A DNA stretch of 64,000 nt from Haliscomenobacter sp041740695 (GCF_041740695.1 NZ_JBGSLK010000134.1:62001-126000); one strand, 5' to 3'. Shown: positions 42,766 to 52,828, counted from the first letter of the stretch. The notes: generated by a model from the letters alone, not told the origin. Numbers and translations are program-made.

Positions 42766-45700
42766 GTGAGGGGAGCAGCAAATAGCCGGTGTAACTACTT
42801 TTTCCTAAGGCACTTGTGCTGCTTGGGGCTTATCCTCTTAAACCTATTACCCAGGGGATACACCCAGCTCCAAAAGCCCAAACTCCACTTCAAACACATC
42901 CAAAACGAAGACGGCCTCGCCAATAGCACCATTGAAGCCATCCACCAGGATCATAGAGGTTTCATGTGGTTTGGCACCCGCGATGGTCTAAACCGTTACG
43001 ACGGGTATCAAATGACCGTGTACAAATACACCCCAAAATACCCGTATAGCCTCAGCGATAGCTACGTCACCTGCATTTACGAAGACCACCAGCGCCAGCT
43101 TTGGGTGGGTACCCTCAATGGGCTGAACCGCTATGACCCCCAACTCAACCGTTTTACCCGTTTTCAACATGCCAACCAGCAAAAAAACAGCCTTAGCCAC
43201 AATTATGTGACAGCTATGTTGGAAGACCACAAAGGCACTTTTTGGGTCACTACCCTCGGTGGAGGCATCAATAAGCTGGACCGTAAAACCGGCACCTTCC
43301 GCAGCTTCCACCAAAACGACGGCCTGAACAGCGAGGAGGTTTATTGCGTATTTGAAGATACAAAAGCTCAATTATGGGTGGGCACTGCCAGTGGATTGCA
43401 CAGTTATGACCACTCTGCACAACGATTTCGAAGCATTCCCTTGCCCCAAAACTTGCGCGGAGGTGCCCAACCCGCCATTCGCAGCATTATTGCCACGCCC
43501 AAGGGCCATTTGTTGCTGGGCAGCAGTGACAATGGCCTGATGGAATACGATCCTCAAAGTGGAGCCTGTCGACAGTACATTCACAGCGATGCTGATCCCT
43601 TTTCGATCAGCAGCAATCTTATACGTAGTGTTTTGGTCAGCAAAAACGGCCAAATCTGGATCGGCAGCATCAATGGTGGTCTGGATCGATTTGATCCCGC
43701 TACAGGCCGCTTCTACAACTACCAAAACGAACCCGACGACCCTCAGAGCCTCTCCCAGCGCACCGTATCTGCCCTGTACGAAGACAACCAGGGCAACACC
43801 TGGATCGGCACCCACCGCGGCGGCGTGAACCTTTACATGCCCAAAACCGAAAAATTTGAACTGTACCGCCAGGAGCCTCGCCCAAATAGTTTGAGTTACA
43901 ACGACGTCAAAACCTTTACAGAAGACCACTACGGCTACATCTGGATCGGTACTGATGGGGGAGGATTGAACCGTTTTGAGCGCAAAACCCGCAGCTTTAA
44001 ACACTACCGGCATCAGGCTTTTGACCCCCGTACCATTGGCTCCAACGAAGTGCTGGATGTTTTCGAAGATCGCCTGGGGCAATTGTGGATAGGGGCTTGG
44101 GGCGGAGGACTTTGCCTGTACGAGCGCAACAGTGAGCAATTCACCCGCTTTCAACACCGCCCTGGAGATTCCAGTAGCATCAGTTCCAATTACATCCAAA
44201 AGATCTTTGAAGACCGGAAGGGCAACTTTTGGGTGGCGACTTATTTTGGTGGCTTGAACCTGTTTGATCGACAAAGCGGGACTTTCCGCCGCATCACCAA
44301 AAGTGAAAGCGGCAAAACCCAACTCCTGGGCAACAACATCGTTTCGATCAACGAAGACCATAGCGGCAACCTCTGGATTGGAACCGATGACGCTGGCCTC
44401 AATTGCCTCAACGCCAGCACGGGCGAGTTCAGTCACTATTTTCACCAGGACGAAAAAAAGCCCGACTTGCGCGTCATTTTTGTGGATAAAAAAGGTCAGC
44501 TTTGGCTAGGACAGGCTGGGCTTTATCGCTTCAATGCCAGTCAAAAAAAATTCGAGCTATTCACCCAGAAAGCAGGCCTGGCCACCGAGTTCATCAAAGG
44601 AATCGCCGAAGATGAGGATGGCAATTTGTGGGTTTCCACCTCCCATGGCCTTACCAAAATTCATCCCAAAACCCTGCGCTTCCGCAAATTCAATACCGCT
44701 GATGGGCTCCAAGGTCTGGAATTTGAGGCCAATGCGTTTTTAAAAACCAAAGACGGGCAACTCTTCTTTGGGGGTGTGAATGGCTTCAATGCCTTTTACC
44801 CCAAAAACATTGCCACCAATGAATACGTGCCCCCGGTGTACCTCACCGATTTTCACATTTACAATGAAAAGGTCTGGCCAGGGGATAAAAACTCCCCCTT
44901 ACAGCAAGACATCAGTTTGACCGATAAAATAGTGCTCAATCACAAACAGGCCACTTTTTCTTTCGACTTCGCCGCCCTGAATTACACCGCCGCTGAAAAC
45001 AACCAATACGCCTATATGTTGGAAAATTGGGATCAGGGCTGGAATGAAGTGGGTACCGAAAAGCGTGCTTCCTACACCAACGTGAGCCCCGGGGAATACA
45101 CTTTCCGCGTCAAAGCCAGCAACAACGATGGGGTGTGGAACGAAACCGGGCGCAGTTTAAAAGTGATCATTTTGCCTCCCTTTTGGGCTACCTGGTGGTT
45201 TCGAACCTTGCTGGTATTGAGCATTGGCGCGGGTTTGTATTGGTTTTACCGCTTCCGCCGGGATTTGGAACTGCAGCGTTTGGAGGAACAAAAACGTGAG
45301 GAACTGCACCAATTACAACTGCAGTTTTTTACCAACATCACCCATGAATTCCGCACACCCTTGTCCCTGATTTTGGGGCCGATTGAAAAGTTGTTGAAAG
45401 AAGAAACCCGTCTGACCCAACGCAAGGATTACCAGGTCATCCAGCGGAATACCAATCGGCTCCTGCATTTGGTCAACGAGCTGATGGATTTCCGCAAATC
45501 CGAAGCGGGGATTTTACGCCTGCACGTGATGGAGGGCAACGTCGCCTGGTTTTTGCAGGAGATTGCCGAGGAGTTCAGCGTGCTGGCCCAGGAAAAAAGC
45601 ATTGATTTTGTGGTAAACCCGGGGCATGCCAGCATTGCCAGTTGGTTCGACCGGCAAATTTTGGAAAAAATCCTCATCAACCTGATCAGCAATGCCTTTA

Positions 45701-46950
45701 AATATACCCCGGTTGGCGGCCAGATTACCCTGGAAATTGTCGAAAACCTGGACAACTTTAAGCCCAGTTTTGCCAATGAACTGACCCTGAAAAGTGAGTA
45801 CAAAGCCCAGCGTTACCTCTATTTTCGGGTGCTCGACAATGGCATTGGCATTTCCAAAGAATCCATTGGGCATTTGTTCGAACGTTACTACCGCATTTCG
45901 GATGCGCATTTGGGCTCGGGGATTGGCTTGGCTTTTGTCAAAAGTTTGACCGCCCTGCACAAAGGGGGGATCTTGGTGTCCAGCGAGCGGCATCAGGGTA
46001 CCGAAATTGTGATTGGCATTCCCTGCACCCGGGAGGATTATGGTTCAAATGAGCTTTGGCTAGATGGCCTGAATAGACCGGTTACCCTGGAAAGTTTCCA
46101 GGCGCAGTACGATTATTTTATGCCCTTGGGCGAGGAAAAACCCGAACTGGGCGTTGAAAACCCCCTCATTTTTTCACCCAGTCCCCACATCTTGGTAGTG
46201 GACGACAACGAAGAATTGCGCACCTTCTTGCGGGAGGTTTTGGCAGGTCAGTACCAAATCTCTGAAGCAAAAGATGGCCAGGAAGCCTACGAAAAAGCCC
46301 TGGCCGAACAACCCGATCTCATCATCAGCGACATCATGATGCCCGTGATGGACGGCATCGAATTTTGTAAAAAGGTTAAAGCGGACCCGCAATTGGCCCA
46401 CATTCCCTTCATGTTATTGACCGCAAAAGAGGCGCTGGAATCCAAAATTGAAGGCACCAGTTCCGGGGCGGATTATTACTTTGCCAAACCAATCAGCATC
46501 GAGTTGTTGGAGCTGAATATCAAAAACATTTTTGCCCAAAAACAAAAACTGGTCGAGCGCTACGTGCAGGATCACCACGCCGAAGTAAAGGATCAAGTAC
46601 ATTCGAGCAAAGACAAAGAATTCCTAGAATCCCTCATCACCCTGATCGAAAACAACCTGCTCAACCCCGACTTGAACATCGACTACCTCTGCACTCAAAT
46701 GGGCATGAGTCGCACCAAGCTGTACAACAAAATCAAAGGTATGACCAACCAATCAATCAATGATTTTGTGCGCAGCGTACGTTTGAAAAATGCCGTAAAA
46801 TTGATGGTAACCCAGGATGTGTCGATCGCCGAGGTGATGTACAGCGTGGGGATTCAAACACAGTCGTATTTTACCAAGGCGTTTAAGGCGGAGTATGGGA
46901 AGACGCCGTCGCAGTTTTTGAAGGAGTTGCAGGGGCGGGGAGGAGGGTAG
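42766..46950 (+). CDS. Hybrid two-component system regulator (HTCS) of the galactan locus
   Basis: A 1394-residue one-protein two-component system. Domains in order: N-terminal signal/anchor (about 12-33); periplasmic sensor of two beta-propellers made of reg_prop blades (about 40-690, repeated GxLWIGTxxGGLNRxD pattern); Y_Y_Y domain (about 710-800); transmembrane helix (about 805-828); HisKA with NITHEFRTPLSLI (His near 860); HATPase (about 960-1090, DNGIGIS and GSGIGLAFV); response-regulator domain (LVVDDNEELR, phospho-Asp in ISDIMMPVMDG near 1189); AraC-type helix-turn-helix (about 1290-1390). HTCS proteins bind oligosaccharide from the cognate glycan and activate the nearby susC operon. 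Start at GTG 42766 is the longest frame with a plausible anchor and is uncertain. It is divergent in direction from the sus operon, with DoxX- and DsrE-like genes between. Confidence 0.93.
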   Translation: MRGAANSRCNYFFLRHLCCLGLILLNLLPRGYTQLQKPKLHFKHIQNEDGLANSTIEAIHQDHRGFMWFGTRDGLNRYDGYQMTVYKYTPKYPYSLSDSYVTCIYEDHQRQLWVGTLNGLNRYDPQLNRFTRFQHANQQKNSLSHNYVTAMLEDHKGTFWVTTLGGGINKLDRKTGTFRSFHQNDGLNSEEVYCVFEDTKAQLWVGTASGLHSYDHSAQRFRSIPLPQNLRGGAQPAIRSIIATPKGHLLLGSSDNGLMEYDPQSGACRQYIHSDADPFSISSNLIRSVLVSKNGQIWIGSINGGLDRFDPATGRFYNYQNEPDDPQSLSQRTVSALYEDNQGNTWIGTHRGGVNLYMPKTEKFELYRQEPRPNSLSYNDVKTFTEDHYGYIWIGTDGGGLNRFERKTRSFKHYRHQAFDPRTIGSNEVLDVFEDRLGQLWIGAWGGGLCLYERNSEQFTRFQHRPGDSSSISSNYIQKIFEDRKGNFWVATYFGGLNLFDRQSGTFRRITKSESGKTQLLGNNIVSINEDHSGNLWIGTDDAGLNCLNASTGEFSHYFHQDEKKPDLRVIFVDKKGQLWLGQAGLYRFNASQKKFELFTQKAGLATEFIKGIAEDEDGNLWVSTSHGLTKIHPKTLRFRKFNTADGLQGLEFEANAFLKTKDGQLFFGGVNGFNAFYPKNIATNEYVPPVYLTDFHIYNEKVWPGDKNSPLQQDISLTDKIVLNHKQATFSFDFAALNYTAAENNQYAYMLENWDQGWNEVGTEKRASYTNVSPGEYTFRVKASNNDGVWNETGRSLKVIILPPFWATWWFRTLLVLSIGAGLYWFYRFRRDLELQRLEEQKREELHQLQLQFFTNITHEFRTPLSLILGPIEKLLKEETRLTQRKDYQVIQRNTNRLLHLVNELMDFRKSEAGILRLHVMEGNVAWFLQEIAEEFSVLAQEKSIDFVVNPGHASIASWFDRQILEKILINLISNAFKYTPVGGQITLEIVENLDNFKPSFANELTLKSEYKAQRYLYFRVLDNGIGISKESIGHLFERYYRISDAHLGSGIGLAFVKSLTALHKGGILVSSERHQGTEIVIGIPCTREDYGSNELWLDGLNRPVTLESFQAQYDYFMPLGEEKPELGVENPLIFSPSPHILVVDDNEELRTFLREVLAGQYQISEAKDGQEAYEKALAEQPDLIISDIMMPVMDGIEFCKKVKADPQLAHIPFMLLTAKEALESKIEGTSSGADYYFAKPISIELLELNIKNIFAQKQKLVERYVQDHHAEVKDQVHSSKDKEFLESLITLIENNLLNPDLNIDYLCTQMGMSRTKLYNKIKGMTNQSINDFVRSVRLKNAVKLMVTQDVSIAEVMYSVGIQTQSYFTKAFKAEYGKTPSQFLKELQGRGGG

Positions 46951-47051
46951 GTTTTTGAAAAAAAATAAAAAAATAATTTTATTAATTTTTTAAGATAAAT
47001 AATTTTGTTGTATTTTGTTTGGCTTTTACTTTCATTTCAAACGCTAAAACC

Positions 47052-47426
47052 ATGAAAAGAATTACCCTCATCTATTGGATCGTCACCGGACTTTTTGCCG
47101 CCTTCATGATTTTTTCCTCCATTTCCAACGTGACTTTAGCGCCGGAAGCTGTCGCCATGTTGAGTGACCACCTGGGTTATCCCAAGTACATCATTCCTTT
47201 TTTAGGTGCTGCCAAAATTTTGGGTGCCATTGCGATCCTGGTTCCTTCGTTTCGGCGCATCAAGGAATGGGCGTATGCGGGCTTGTTTTTTGACCTGGTG
47301 GGTGCCTTTTTTTCCCTGCTCCAAGTAGATGGCCCTCAGCCTAGCGTATTTTTTATGCTGATCTTTATTGGCATGTTGTTGGCTTCGTACTTTTTGTGGC
47401 ACAAAAAGATTGCCACGGTGGCGTAG
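47052..47426 (+). CDS. DoxX-like membrane protein
   Basis: A 124-residue protein with four transmembrane helices, DoxX-like family. The layout matches: ITLIYWIVTGLFAAFMIFSS, an amphipathic part with LGYPKYIIPFLGAAKILGAI and the family tail LIFIGMLLASYFLWHKK. The start at ATG 47052 (MKRITLIYW) is preferred over 47019, because the extra residues are not family-like and ATG 47052 begins a normal first helix. It is preceded by an AT-rich spacer after the HTCS gene and followed by an inverted repeat. The role is unknown; DoxX-like proteins are varied membrane proteins. Confidence 0.8.
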   Translation: MKRITLIYWIVTGLFAAFMIFSSISNVTLAPEAVAMLSDHLGYPKYIIPFLGAAKILGAIAILVPSFRRIKEWAYAGLFFDLVGAFFSLLQVDGPQPSVFFMLIFIGMLLASYFLWHKKIATVA

Positions 47427-47512
47427 GTTTCCAAAATGCATTGGACTAGAGCTTTACTGTTGAGCGCCGTAGGCGCATAACTACTGAGGTGGCCCTATGG
47501 TGTCTTAGGTTA

Positions 47513-47568
47513 CTTAGGTGGTGAAAAAGGAAAGCCCGCGCGGCAGGGTAATTATTTCACCACCTAAG
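47513..47568. repeat. Inverted repeat between convergent genes (CTTAGGTGGTGAAA family)
   Basis: CTTAGGTGGTGAAA (47513-47526) pairs with TTTCACCACCTAAG (47555-47568) around a GC-rich loop. The same 14-base arms are part of the 46-bp inverted repeat at 51631-51751, so this is a dispersed element. Lying between two convergent genes, it could act as a two-way terminator. Confidence 0.7.
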
Positions 47569-47600
47569 ACTAGAAAAATGTTCAATCCATCTCCTTTTGC

Positions 47601-48143
47601 CTAAAACTTCAAAAGCACGTACCCCTGTGGTACGTAGGTGGTGATGGTCGTCAACGCCGAATGAGCGACTTTTACCCCTGGCCAAAGGTCTTTCGTCACC
47701 ATTTTGCGCGCGATCAGGGATTGGCCACAAACCATAATGTCTACACCTGCTTCCAGCAGGGCTTCATAAACCTTGAGATTGGGGTTATCGGTCTGAAAGC
47801 GCTCTTGGTATTGCTCGTTGTTGAGCAAGGTGAAAATAGCCCCCCCGTGGATGACCACCTTCACTTTGAGCGCCGCTTTGGGGACTCCAGCCAAACCATG
47901 TAGGTTCATTAGCCGGGCTACATTGTCCACCCATCTGGAAATTTGTTTGTTGTCTTCGGCGGCAGTGGATAAATCTACGAGGATTTTGTAGGTCAATGAA
48001 GAATCGGGCCGCTCCCTTGCATCAGGGATTTCGTAAATCCCACCATAAGCTTTTACGATTGGGAATTGAGGGCTCTGTCCAAAAACAGCAGAACAGCCCA
48101 TTACCCCAATGACGATTAAACCGTACTTGACAAGTTTGTGCAT
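47601..48143 (-). CDS. DsrE-like exported protein
   Basis: A 180-residue protein with a signal peptide (YGLIVIGVMGCSAVFGQ). The mature domain follows the DsrE/F-like fold: YKILVDLSTAAEDNKQISRW, LKVKVVIHGGAIFTLLNNE and LEAGVDIMVCGQSLIARKM, with one Cys (CGQS) in the position often conserved in this family. Family members handle sulfur or have unknown roles. It is 47 bases downstream of the GH2-GH53 gene on the same strand and may be read from the sus operon, though it has no obvious carbohydrate role. Confidence 0.75.
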   Translation of the reverse strand: MHKLVKYGLIVIGVMGCSAVFGQSPQFPIVKAYGGIYEIPDARERPDSSLTYKILVDLSTAAEDNKQISRWVDNVARLMNLHGLAGVPKAALKVKVVIHGGAIFTLLNNEQYQERFQTDNPNLKVYEALLEAGVDIMVCGQSLIARKMVTKDLWPGVKVAHSALTTITTYVPQGYVLLKF

Positions 48144-48190
48144 AAAGTTGATTTTAGCTGGGCTAAGTTAGTATATTTTGTTTGTCTAGT

Positions 48191-51100
48191 CTATTTACCC
48201 AACTTCAAATAAGCCTTCGCAATTTCATCATAAACCGGCAACAACTCATTCGACTTACCCTCCCGGTCAAACACCTGCTCCCAGGTATTCAGCGGCTCCC
48301 AGATACAAGTACCTTTCCCTTTGCCATTCGGCAGTTCAAAAGCAATTTTGTTCACCTCCCGTTTCAATTGGGAGTATTCCACCACGATCACGTCGCGTTG
48401 GTAGCGCCGCACCAGGTCGTTGAGGTTGTGCTCCAAATCCTCCAGGGTGCCGTGCCACTTGGGGTAATACGACTCTCCAATCACATCAAAATGCACCCCG
48501 CGCGCTAGCATGTTGTCGATAAAAAAGACCGACTCGTGGTTTTGGCCACCGAGGGCCACATGGAGCATCATGACGATGTTGGGGTCCACCGCCTTGACGG
48601 CGGCGGTGCCCGCATTGAGCAATTGCGCCAATTGATCCAGGTTGCTGACCTTACCCTCTGGCCAGATGATGCCGTGATTGATTTCGTTGCCGATTTGTAC
48701 CATGTCGGGCGTCGTGCCCTGTTCTTTCAGTTCCTGAATCACCTGCCGGGTGTAATCGTACATCGCTTTTTTGAGCTCGGTAAAGCCCAGTCCACGCCAG
48801 GCCGCTGGTTTGTATTGTTTGCCCGGATCGGCCCAATAGTCGCTGTAATGGAAGTCGAGCAGGATTTTCATGCCGGCGGCTTTGACCCGTTTGGCCATGG
48901 CCTTGGTATGTGCGAGGTCACAAAAACCTTTTTGGGGCGAGTAGCCGGAGTCGCGGGCGGGATTGTTGAAAATCCGTAGCCGTACGTAGTTGAAGCCGTG
49001 TTGTTTTAAACTTTCAATGGCATCCACGGGCATTCCTTTTTCCGAAAATTTGATGCCGCGGGCTTCCAGTTCGGGTAAAAAGGAAATGTCGGCCCCCAAC
49101 ATTTGCCCCACCGGGCGGGGTTTGGCCGCTTCGCCTTTCAGCTCATAGGTTTTGTCGATGGTCACACTAGCTACCTCACGAGGTGTCACGGTGATGATGT
49201 CGGTAGAACCTTTCCACAAACCAGCCGCGGTGGCTTCAATTTTGATGATATCCGGTTTGAGGCTGCCCTGCACGATGAACTGCGCTTTGCCATTGAAGAG
49301 GCGGCGTTGCCAGGCCCCATCAACACATTGGTCGGGTTCATGGCTGCTGGGGTCGCCATTGCCCACGCCGATGATTTTGCCCTCACCTTCGATGGCGAAA
49401 CGGATCAGGTTGTCGGCATCGGGTACTTCGCGGCCTTCGCGGTCGACTACGCTGACGTTGATGACGCTCACATCCTGTCCATCGGCCAACATGGTGGTTT
49501 TGTAGGGGGTAAGCACCACTTCGGTTGGTGTACCCGTGGTTTCGACTTTGGCCGTCAGTTTTTTGCCTTTTTTGTAAGCGATCGCTTCAAGTTTGCCGGG
49601 CTCGTAATTGACCGTCCATTGAAGGTGGCTATTGCGTTTCATTTCTTGTTTGCCCAGACTTTTGCCATTCAAAAACAGCTCCACATCGTCCGCATTGGAA
49701 TTGACCCACACATCAATGGGTTGGCCCCGTTTGTCGCGCCAGTTCCAGTGTGGGGAGATGTGCAATACGTCCTGATCGGTCCACCAACTTTGGTAATAAT
49801 AGTACAGGTTTTTGGGAAAACCACACATGTCCATCACCCCGAAGTGTGAACTGATATTGGGCCATTGGTAGGGCGTCGGTTCACCCCGGTAATCGAAGCC
49901 CGTCCAGATGAAACCGCCGAGCCAATAGTCTTCAGTTGCCGCCAGATGCCACCACTCTTCGGCGCGACTGGCCCACCAGGGCGCATGGATGTCCTGATCG
50001 GGGAGGTAGGCACGGATGCTGTCTTTGGCGTACTCTCCACGGGTGCTCACTGTACTGCCCATCTCGGTGCCGATGATGGGTTGGTTGGGGTGTTCGGCGT
50101 GGTAATCGGCTACGGCAAACTGACGGTAGTTGAAACTGCGCACGGGGATCACCTCGTTGACGCCTTTGTAGACATTGGCCAAGTCGGCGGCGTAGGTGCA
50201 GGTACGGGTGGGGTCCAGTTGTTTGAGTTTGGCGATGTAGGTTTGGGCGATGCGTTTGCCGTGGCTGGTGGTGTGGATCCAGCCCTCTTCATTGCCGATC
50301 GACCACATGAAGACAGAGGCGTGATTGCGGTCCCGCTTCACCATGCGTTCGAACTGGCCCATGTATTCTGGCCCACTGTTGAGCAGGCGTTGCTCGTCCA
50401 TCACCAACATCCCTAGGCTGTCACAAGCGTCGAGCAGTTCGGGGGTGGGTGCATTGTGGCTGCTGCGGTAGGCATTGGTGCCCATGTTTTTGAGCAAAGC
50501 AATGCGGTAGTATTGCAGGTGGTCGGGCAGCGCACTGCCTACCCCCGCGTGATCTTGATGGCAATTGACACCGTAGAGTTTGATGGCTTCACCGTTGAGA
50601 AAAACGCCATCGGGTTTGATTTCAATCTTGCGGATGCCGTAACGGATGTTTTGTTTATCGAGCAGTTTACCATTCGAGCGTACTTCGACGACCAAACGGT
50701 ACAGGTAAGGGTCTTCCAACGACCACAAGTGGGGATTGCTGACCGGGATGCTGTGTTTGAGGGTTTGCTCGCTATTCGCACTCAGCGTAATCGTTTGTTC
50801 TTTGGGCACACCGACCAGCTTGCCCGCCCGATCCTGGAGGTAAGTTTTGAGGGTACAAATGCTGTTTTGGGTGTTTTCATTGGCCAGGGTACTTTCTATT
50901 TGAACAGTGGTGGCATTGCCCTGGAAATTGGTGTAGGCAAATATTCCGTCAGTGGCAATGTGCGTGTTTTGGTACTTGTTGAGCCAAACGTGCCGATAGA
51001 TGCCGGCTCCTTCATAAAACCAACCTTCGTACTGGGTAGCGTCCACGCGGACTACGATGACGTTATCGCGGTTGTAATTGATGAAATCGGTGATGTCGTA

Positions 51101-51598
51101 GGCCATACCGATGTAGCCGCTGGCATTGTTGCCGAGGTAAAAGCCGTTGATCCAGACCTGCGCATTGCGGAAGACCCCATCAAACTGGATTTGAAAACGT
51201 TGACTGGAATCGGCGGGAGATACCAGAAAGTGTTTGCGGTACCAACCGATGCTGGTCTCGGGGAAATGGCCACCTACGGGTTTGTAGCCGTGGGCCATGA
51301 TGTCAAAATTGTCTTTGTAGACAAAAGGTAACTCTACGGCCCAGTCGTGGGGCAGGTTCAGGCTGCGCCAGGTGCTGTCTTTAAAACGAGGGTCGATGGC
51401 GGTTTGGGCTGCGCCGCCGGATTTGGAAAAAATGGTGGTGATGCCGTAGTTGAAGTCTTTTTCGGGGTTGGCGGCGTGGCCGAAATGGAATTTCCAGTTG
51501 GCATCAAAGTTGATGCGCTCGCGGGGGGAGCTTTGGGCGCTGGTGTGGAGTGCAGCGGCACAAAGCAGGCAGAGCCAGAGGTATTTGAATGCTTGCAT
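48191..51598 (-). CDS. Two-enzyme fusion: GH2 beta-galactosidase and GH53 endo-beta-1,4-galactanase
   Basis: A 1135-residue exported enzyme (signal WLCLLCAAALHTSAQ). The N-terminal two thirds are GH2: a sugar-binding jelly roll (about 40-200), an Ig-like domain (210-310), a TIM barrel with acid/base in WSIGNEEGW (near 434) and nucleophile in IIGTEMGS (near 510), then a DUF4982-like and Ig-like part (630-800). The C-terminal part (about 830-1135) is a complete GH53 domain: MLGADISFLPELEARGI, acid/base in VQIGNEINHG (near 968) and nucleophile in VVEYSQ (near 1073). GH53 cleaves beta-1,4-galactan internally and GH2 beta-galactosidases release galactose, so one polypeptide could finish oligosaccharides. 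It is followed upstream by a separate GH53 gene of the same operon. Confidence 0.9.
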   Translation of the reverse strand: MQAFKYLWLCLLCAAALHTSAQSSPRERINFDANWKFHFGHAANPEKDFNYGITTIFSKSGGAAQTAIDPRFKDSTWRSLNLPHDWAVELPFVYKDNFDIMAHGYKPVGGHFPETSIGWYRKHFLVSPADSSQRFQIQFDGVFRNAQVWINGFYLGNNASGYIGMAYDITDFINYNRDNVIVVRVDATQYEGWFYEGAGIYRHVWLNKYQNTHIATDGIFAYTNFQGNATTVQIESTLANENTQNSICTLKTYLQDRAGKLVGVPKEQTITLSANSEQTLKHSIPVSNPHLWSLEDPYLYRLVVEVRSNGKLLDKQNIRYGIRKIEIKPDGVFLNGEAIKLYGVNCHQDHAGVGSALPDHLQYYRIALLKNMGTNAYRSSHNAPTPELLDACDSLGMLVMDEQRLLNSGPEYMGQFERMVKRDRNHASVFMWSIGNEEGWIHTTSHGKRIAQTYIAKLKQLDPTRTCTYAADLANVYKGVNEVIPVRSFNYRQFAVADYHAEHPNQPIIGTEMGSTVSTRGEYAKDSIRAYLPDQDIHAPWWASRAEEWWHLAATEDYWLGGFIWTGFDYRGEPTPYQWPNISSHFGVMDMCGFPKNLYYYYQSWWTDQDVLHISPHWNWRDKRGQPIDVWVNSNADDVELFLNGKSLGKQEMKRNSHLQWTVNYEPGKLEAIAYKKGKKLTAKVETTGTPTEVVLTPYKTTMLADGQDVSVINVSVVDREGREVPDADNLIRFAIEGEGKIIGVGNGDPSSHEPDQCVDGAWQRRLFNGKAQFIVQGSLKPDIIKIEATAAGLWKGSTDIITVTPREVASVTIDKTYELKGEAAKPRPVGQMLGADISFLPELEARGIKFSEKGMPVDAIESLKQHGFNYVRLRIFNNPARDSGYSPQKGFCDLAHTKAMAKRVKAAGMKILLDFHYSDYWADPGKQYKPAAWRGLGFTELKKAMYDYTRQVIQELKEQGTTPDMVQIGNEINHGIIWPEGKVSNLDQLAQLLNAGTAAVKAVDPNIVMMLHVALGGQNHESVFFIDNMLARGVHFDVIGESYYPKWHGTLEDLEHNLNDLVRRYQRDVIVVEYSQLKREVNKIAFELPNGKGKGTCIWEPLNTWEQVFDREGKSNELLPVYDEIAKAYLKLGK

Positions 51599-51630
51599 GA
51601 GTGGTTTTTCGTTTGTATCAGATTGTGACT

Positions 51631-51751
51631 TCCCTTCGGTGTGCCTTAAGTGCCTTAGGTTTCTTAGGTGGTGAAATAATATCCTGCTTCGCAGGTTTTT
51701 TCTTTTTTCACCACCTAAGAAACCTAAGGCACTTAAGGCACACCGAAGGGA
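51631..51751. repeat. Perfect 46-bp inverted repeat between GH53 and GH2-GH53 genes
   Basis: The arm 51631-51676 is the exact reverse complement of 51706-51751. The 29-base loop holds another hairpin, CCTGC/GCAGG (51683-51695), followed by a T tract on the plus strand. The arms contain CTTAGGTGGTGAAA, shared with the element at 47513-47568. On the minus-strand operon transcript it would form a very stable hairpin between the two enzyme genes. Confidence 0.9.
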
Positions 51752-51771
51752 ATGGGAAGTAAGACTTTAAT

Positions 51772-52803
51772 TTAGTTTTTAAAGGCATTCATCGCCACAG
51801 TAGGCCGCCCTGAATTGTCAAAAGCGCCCAAAGAATAGCCCTTCCAATTGTTGTAAGCCTGTGGCTCCCAGTATAAAACGCCCAAACCTTTGCCTCCAGA
51901 AACCGACTTGACCTTGCTGATCAAATCGCTTAAAAACTGACCAGATTCCGTAGCACTGTCCCAACTCATGCCCACTTCCACCACCATCACTTCTTTGCCA
52001 TAACGAGCCACCATGTCGTTCATGTTGCTGAGGCATTGTTGGTTCAAAGTAGCCCAATCGGTAGGCGAAGGGTACAGCGACATGCCGATCACATCGTATT
52101 TGGCACCATTGGCTTTGAGGCCATCGAACATCCAACGGAAGAGCGAGTTGTTGTACCCATTGGAAATATGGGCGATGACTTTTGTTTTGGGAAAAACCGA
52201 TTTTACGGCATCGGCCCCGGCATTGAACAATTGGGCGAAATTGCTCATGTTGTCCGAAGCTTTGCCATCGGGCCAAAGCATACCGTTGTTGGTTTCATTG
52301 CCAACCTGTACCCACTCCGGTTCGACGCCGCTGTTTTTTAAAGCAGTCAGTACTTCGACAGTATGGGCGGCCAGGGCGGTTTTTAATCCCGCCAAATCCA
52401 TACCTACCCAGGCGGCAGGTTTGGTTTGTTTGCCCGGGTCGGCCCAGGAATCGCTGTAATGAAAATCGATCATGATGCGCAGCCCTTGAGCTTTGGCGCG
52501 GAGCGCTTTGGCGACTACATCGGCGGTATTGTTCCAGGCAGGGGAGGGGTTGACCCATACCCGCAGGCGGATGCTGTTCATGCCCAGGGATTTCATCAGG
52601 GCCATCGCTTCTTGTTGGGTGCCCGCAGCATTGTAAAACTTGAGGCCTGCCGCTTCCATTTCGGTGATCCAACTGATGTCGGCACCTTTGGCGAATTCGG
52701 CTTTGGGCTTGTTGTCCGTGGGCGGATCAACGGTGATCGGCGCATTTTTTTTTGAACAAGTGAGGCTTAGCAGGATGGATAGAAATAGGATGATGCGTTT
52801 CAT
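51772..52803 (-). CDS. GH53 endo-beta-1,4-galactanase lipoprotein
   Basis: A 343-residue lipoprotein: LFLSILLSLTC gives a lipobox Cys near residue 16, then a short linker. The GH53 barrel starts FAKGADISWITEMEAAGLKF, the family opening. The acid/base Glu is in WVQVGNETNNGMLWPDG (near 168) and the nucleophile in VMVVEVGMSW (near 275). Segments NSIRLRVWVNP and IDFHYSDSWADPGKQTKP are also diagnostic. As a surface- or periplasm-facing lipoprotein it likely cuts beta-1,4-galactan into oligosaccharides for import by the SusCD pair. It is paralogous to the C-terminal half of the next gene. Confidence 0.93.
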   Translation of the reverse strand: MKRIILFLSILLSLTCSKKNAPITVDPPTDNKPKAEFAKGADISWITEMEAAGLKFYNAAGTQQEAMALMKSLGMNSIRLRVWVNPSPAWNNTADVVAKALRAKAQGLRIMIDFHYSDSWADPGKQTKPAAWVGMDLAGLKTALAAHTVEVLTALKNSGVEPEWVQVGNETNNGMLWPDGKASDNMSNFAQLFNAGADAVKSVFPKTKVIAHISNGYNNSLFRWMFDGLKANGAKYDVIGMSLYPSPTDWATLNQQCLSNMNDMVARYGKEVMVVEVGMSWDSATESGQFLSDLISKVKSVSGGKGLGVLYWEPQAYNNWKGYSLGAFDNSGRPTVAMNAFKN

Positions 52804-52828
52804 GCTGGCGATTTAAAAATAAAGTCAG

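Noticed and set aside
43372..44445. 357-codon open frame on the minus strand inside the HTCS gene
   Set aside because: It is fully antisense to the propeller region; its repetitive Val/Ala/Gly translation mirrors the repeated blades and matches no family.
50456..51331. 291-codon plus-strand frame opposite the GH2-GH53 gene
   Set aside because: It lies wholly antisense to well-supported GH2 domains, and its product has no recognisable motif.
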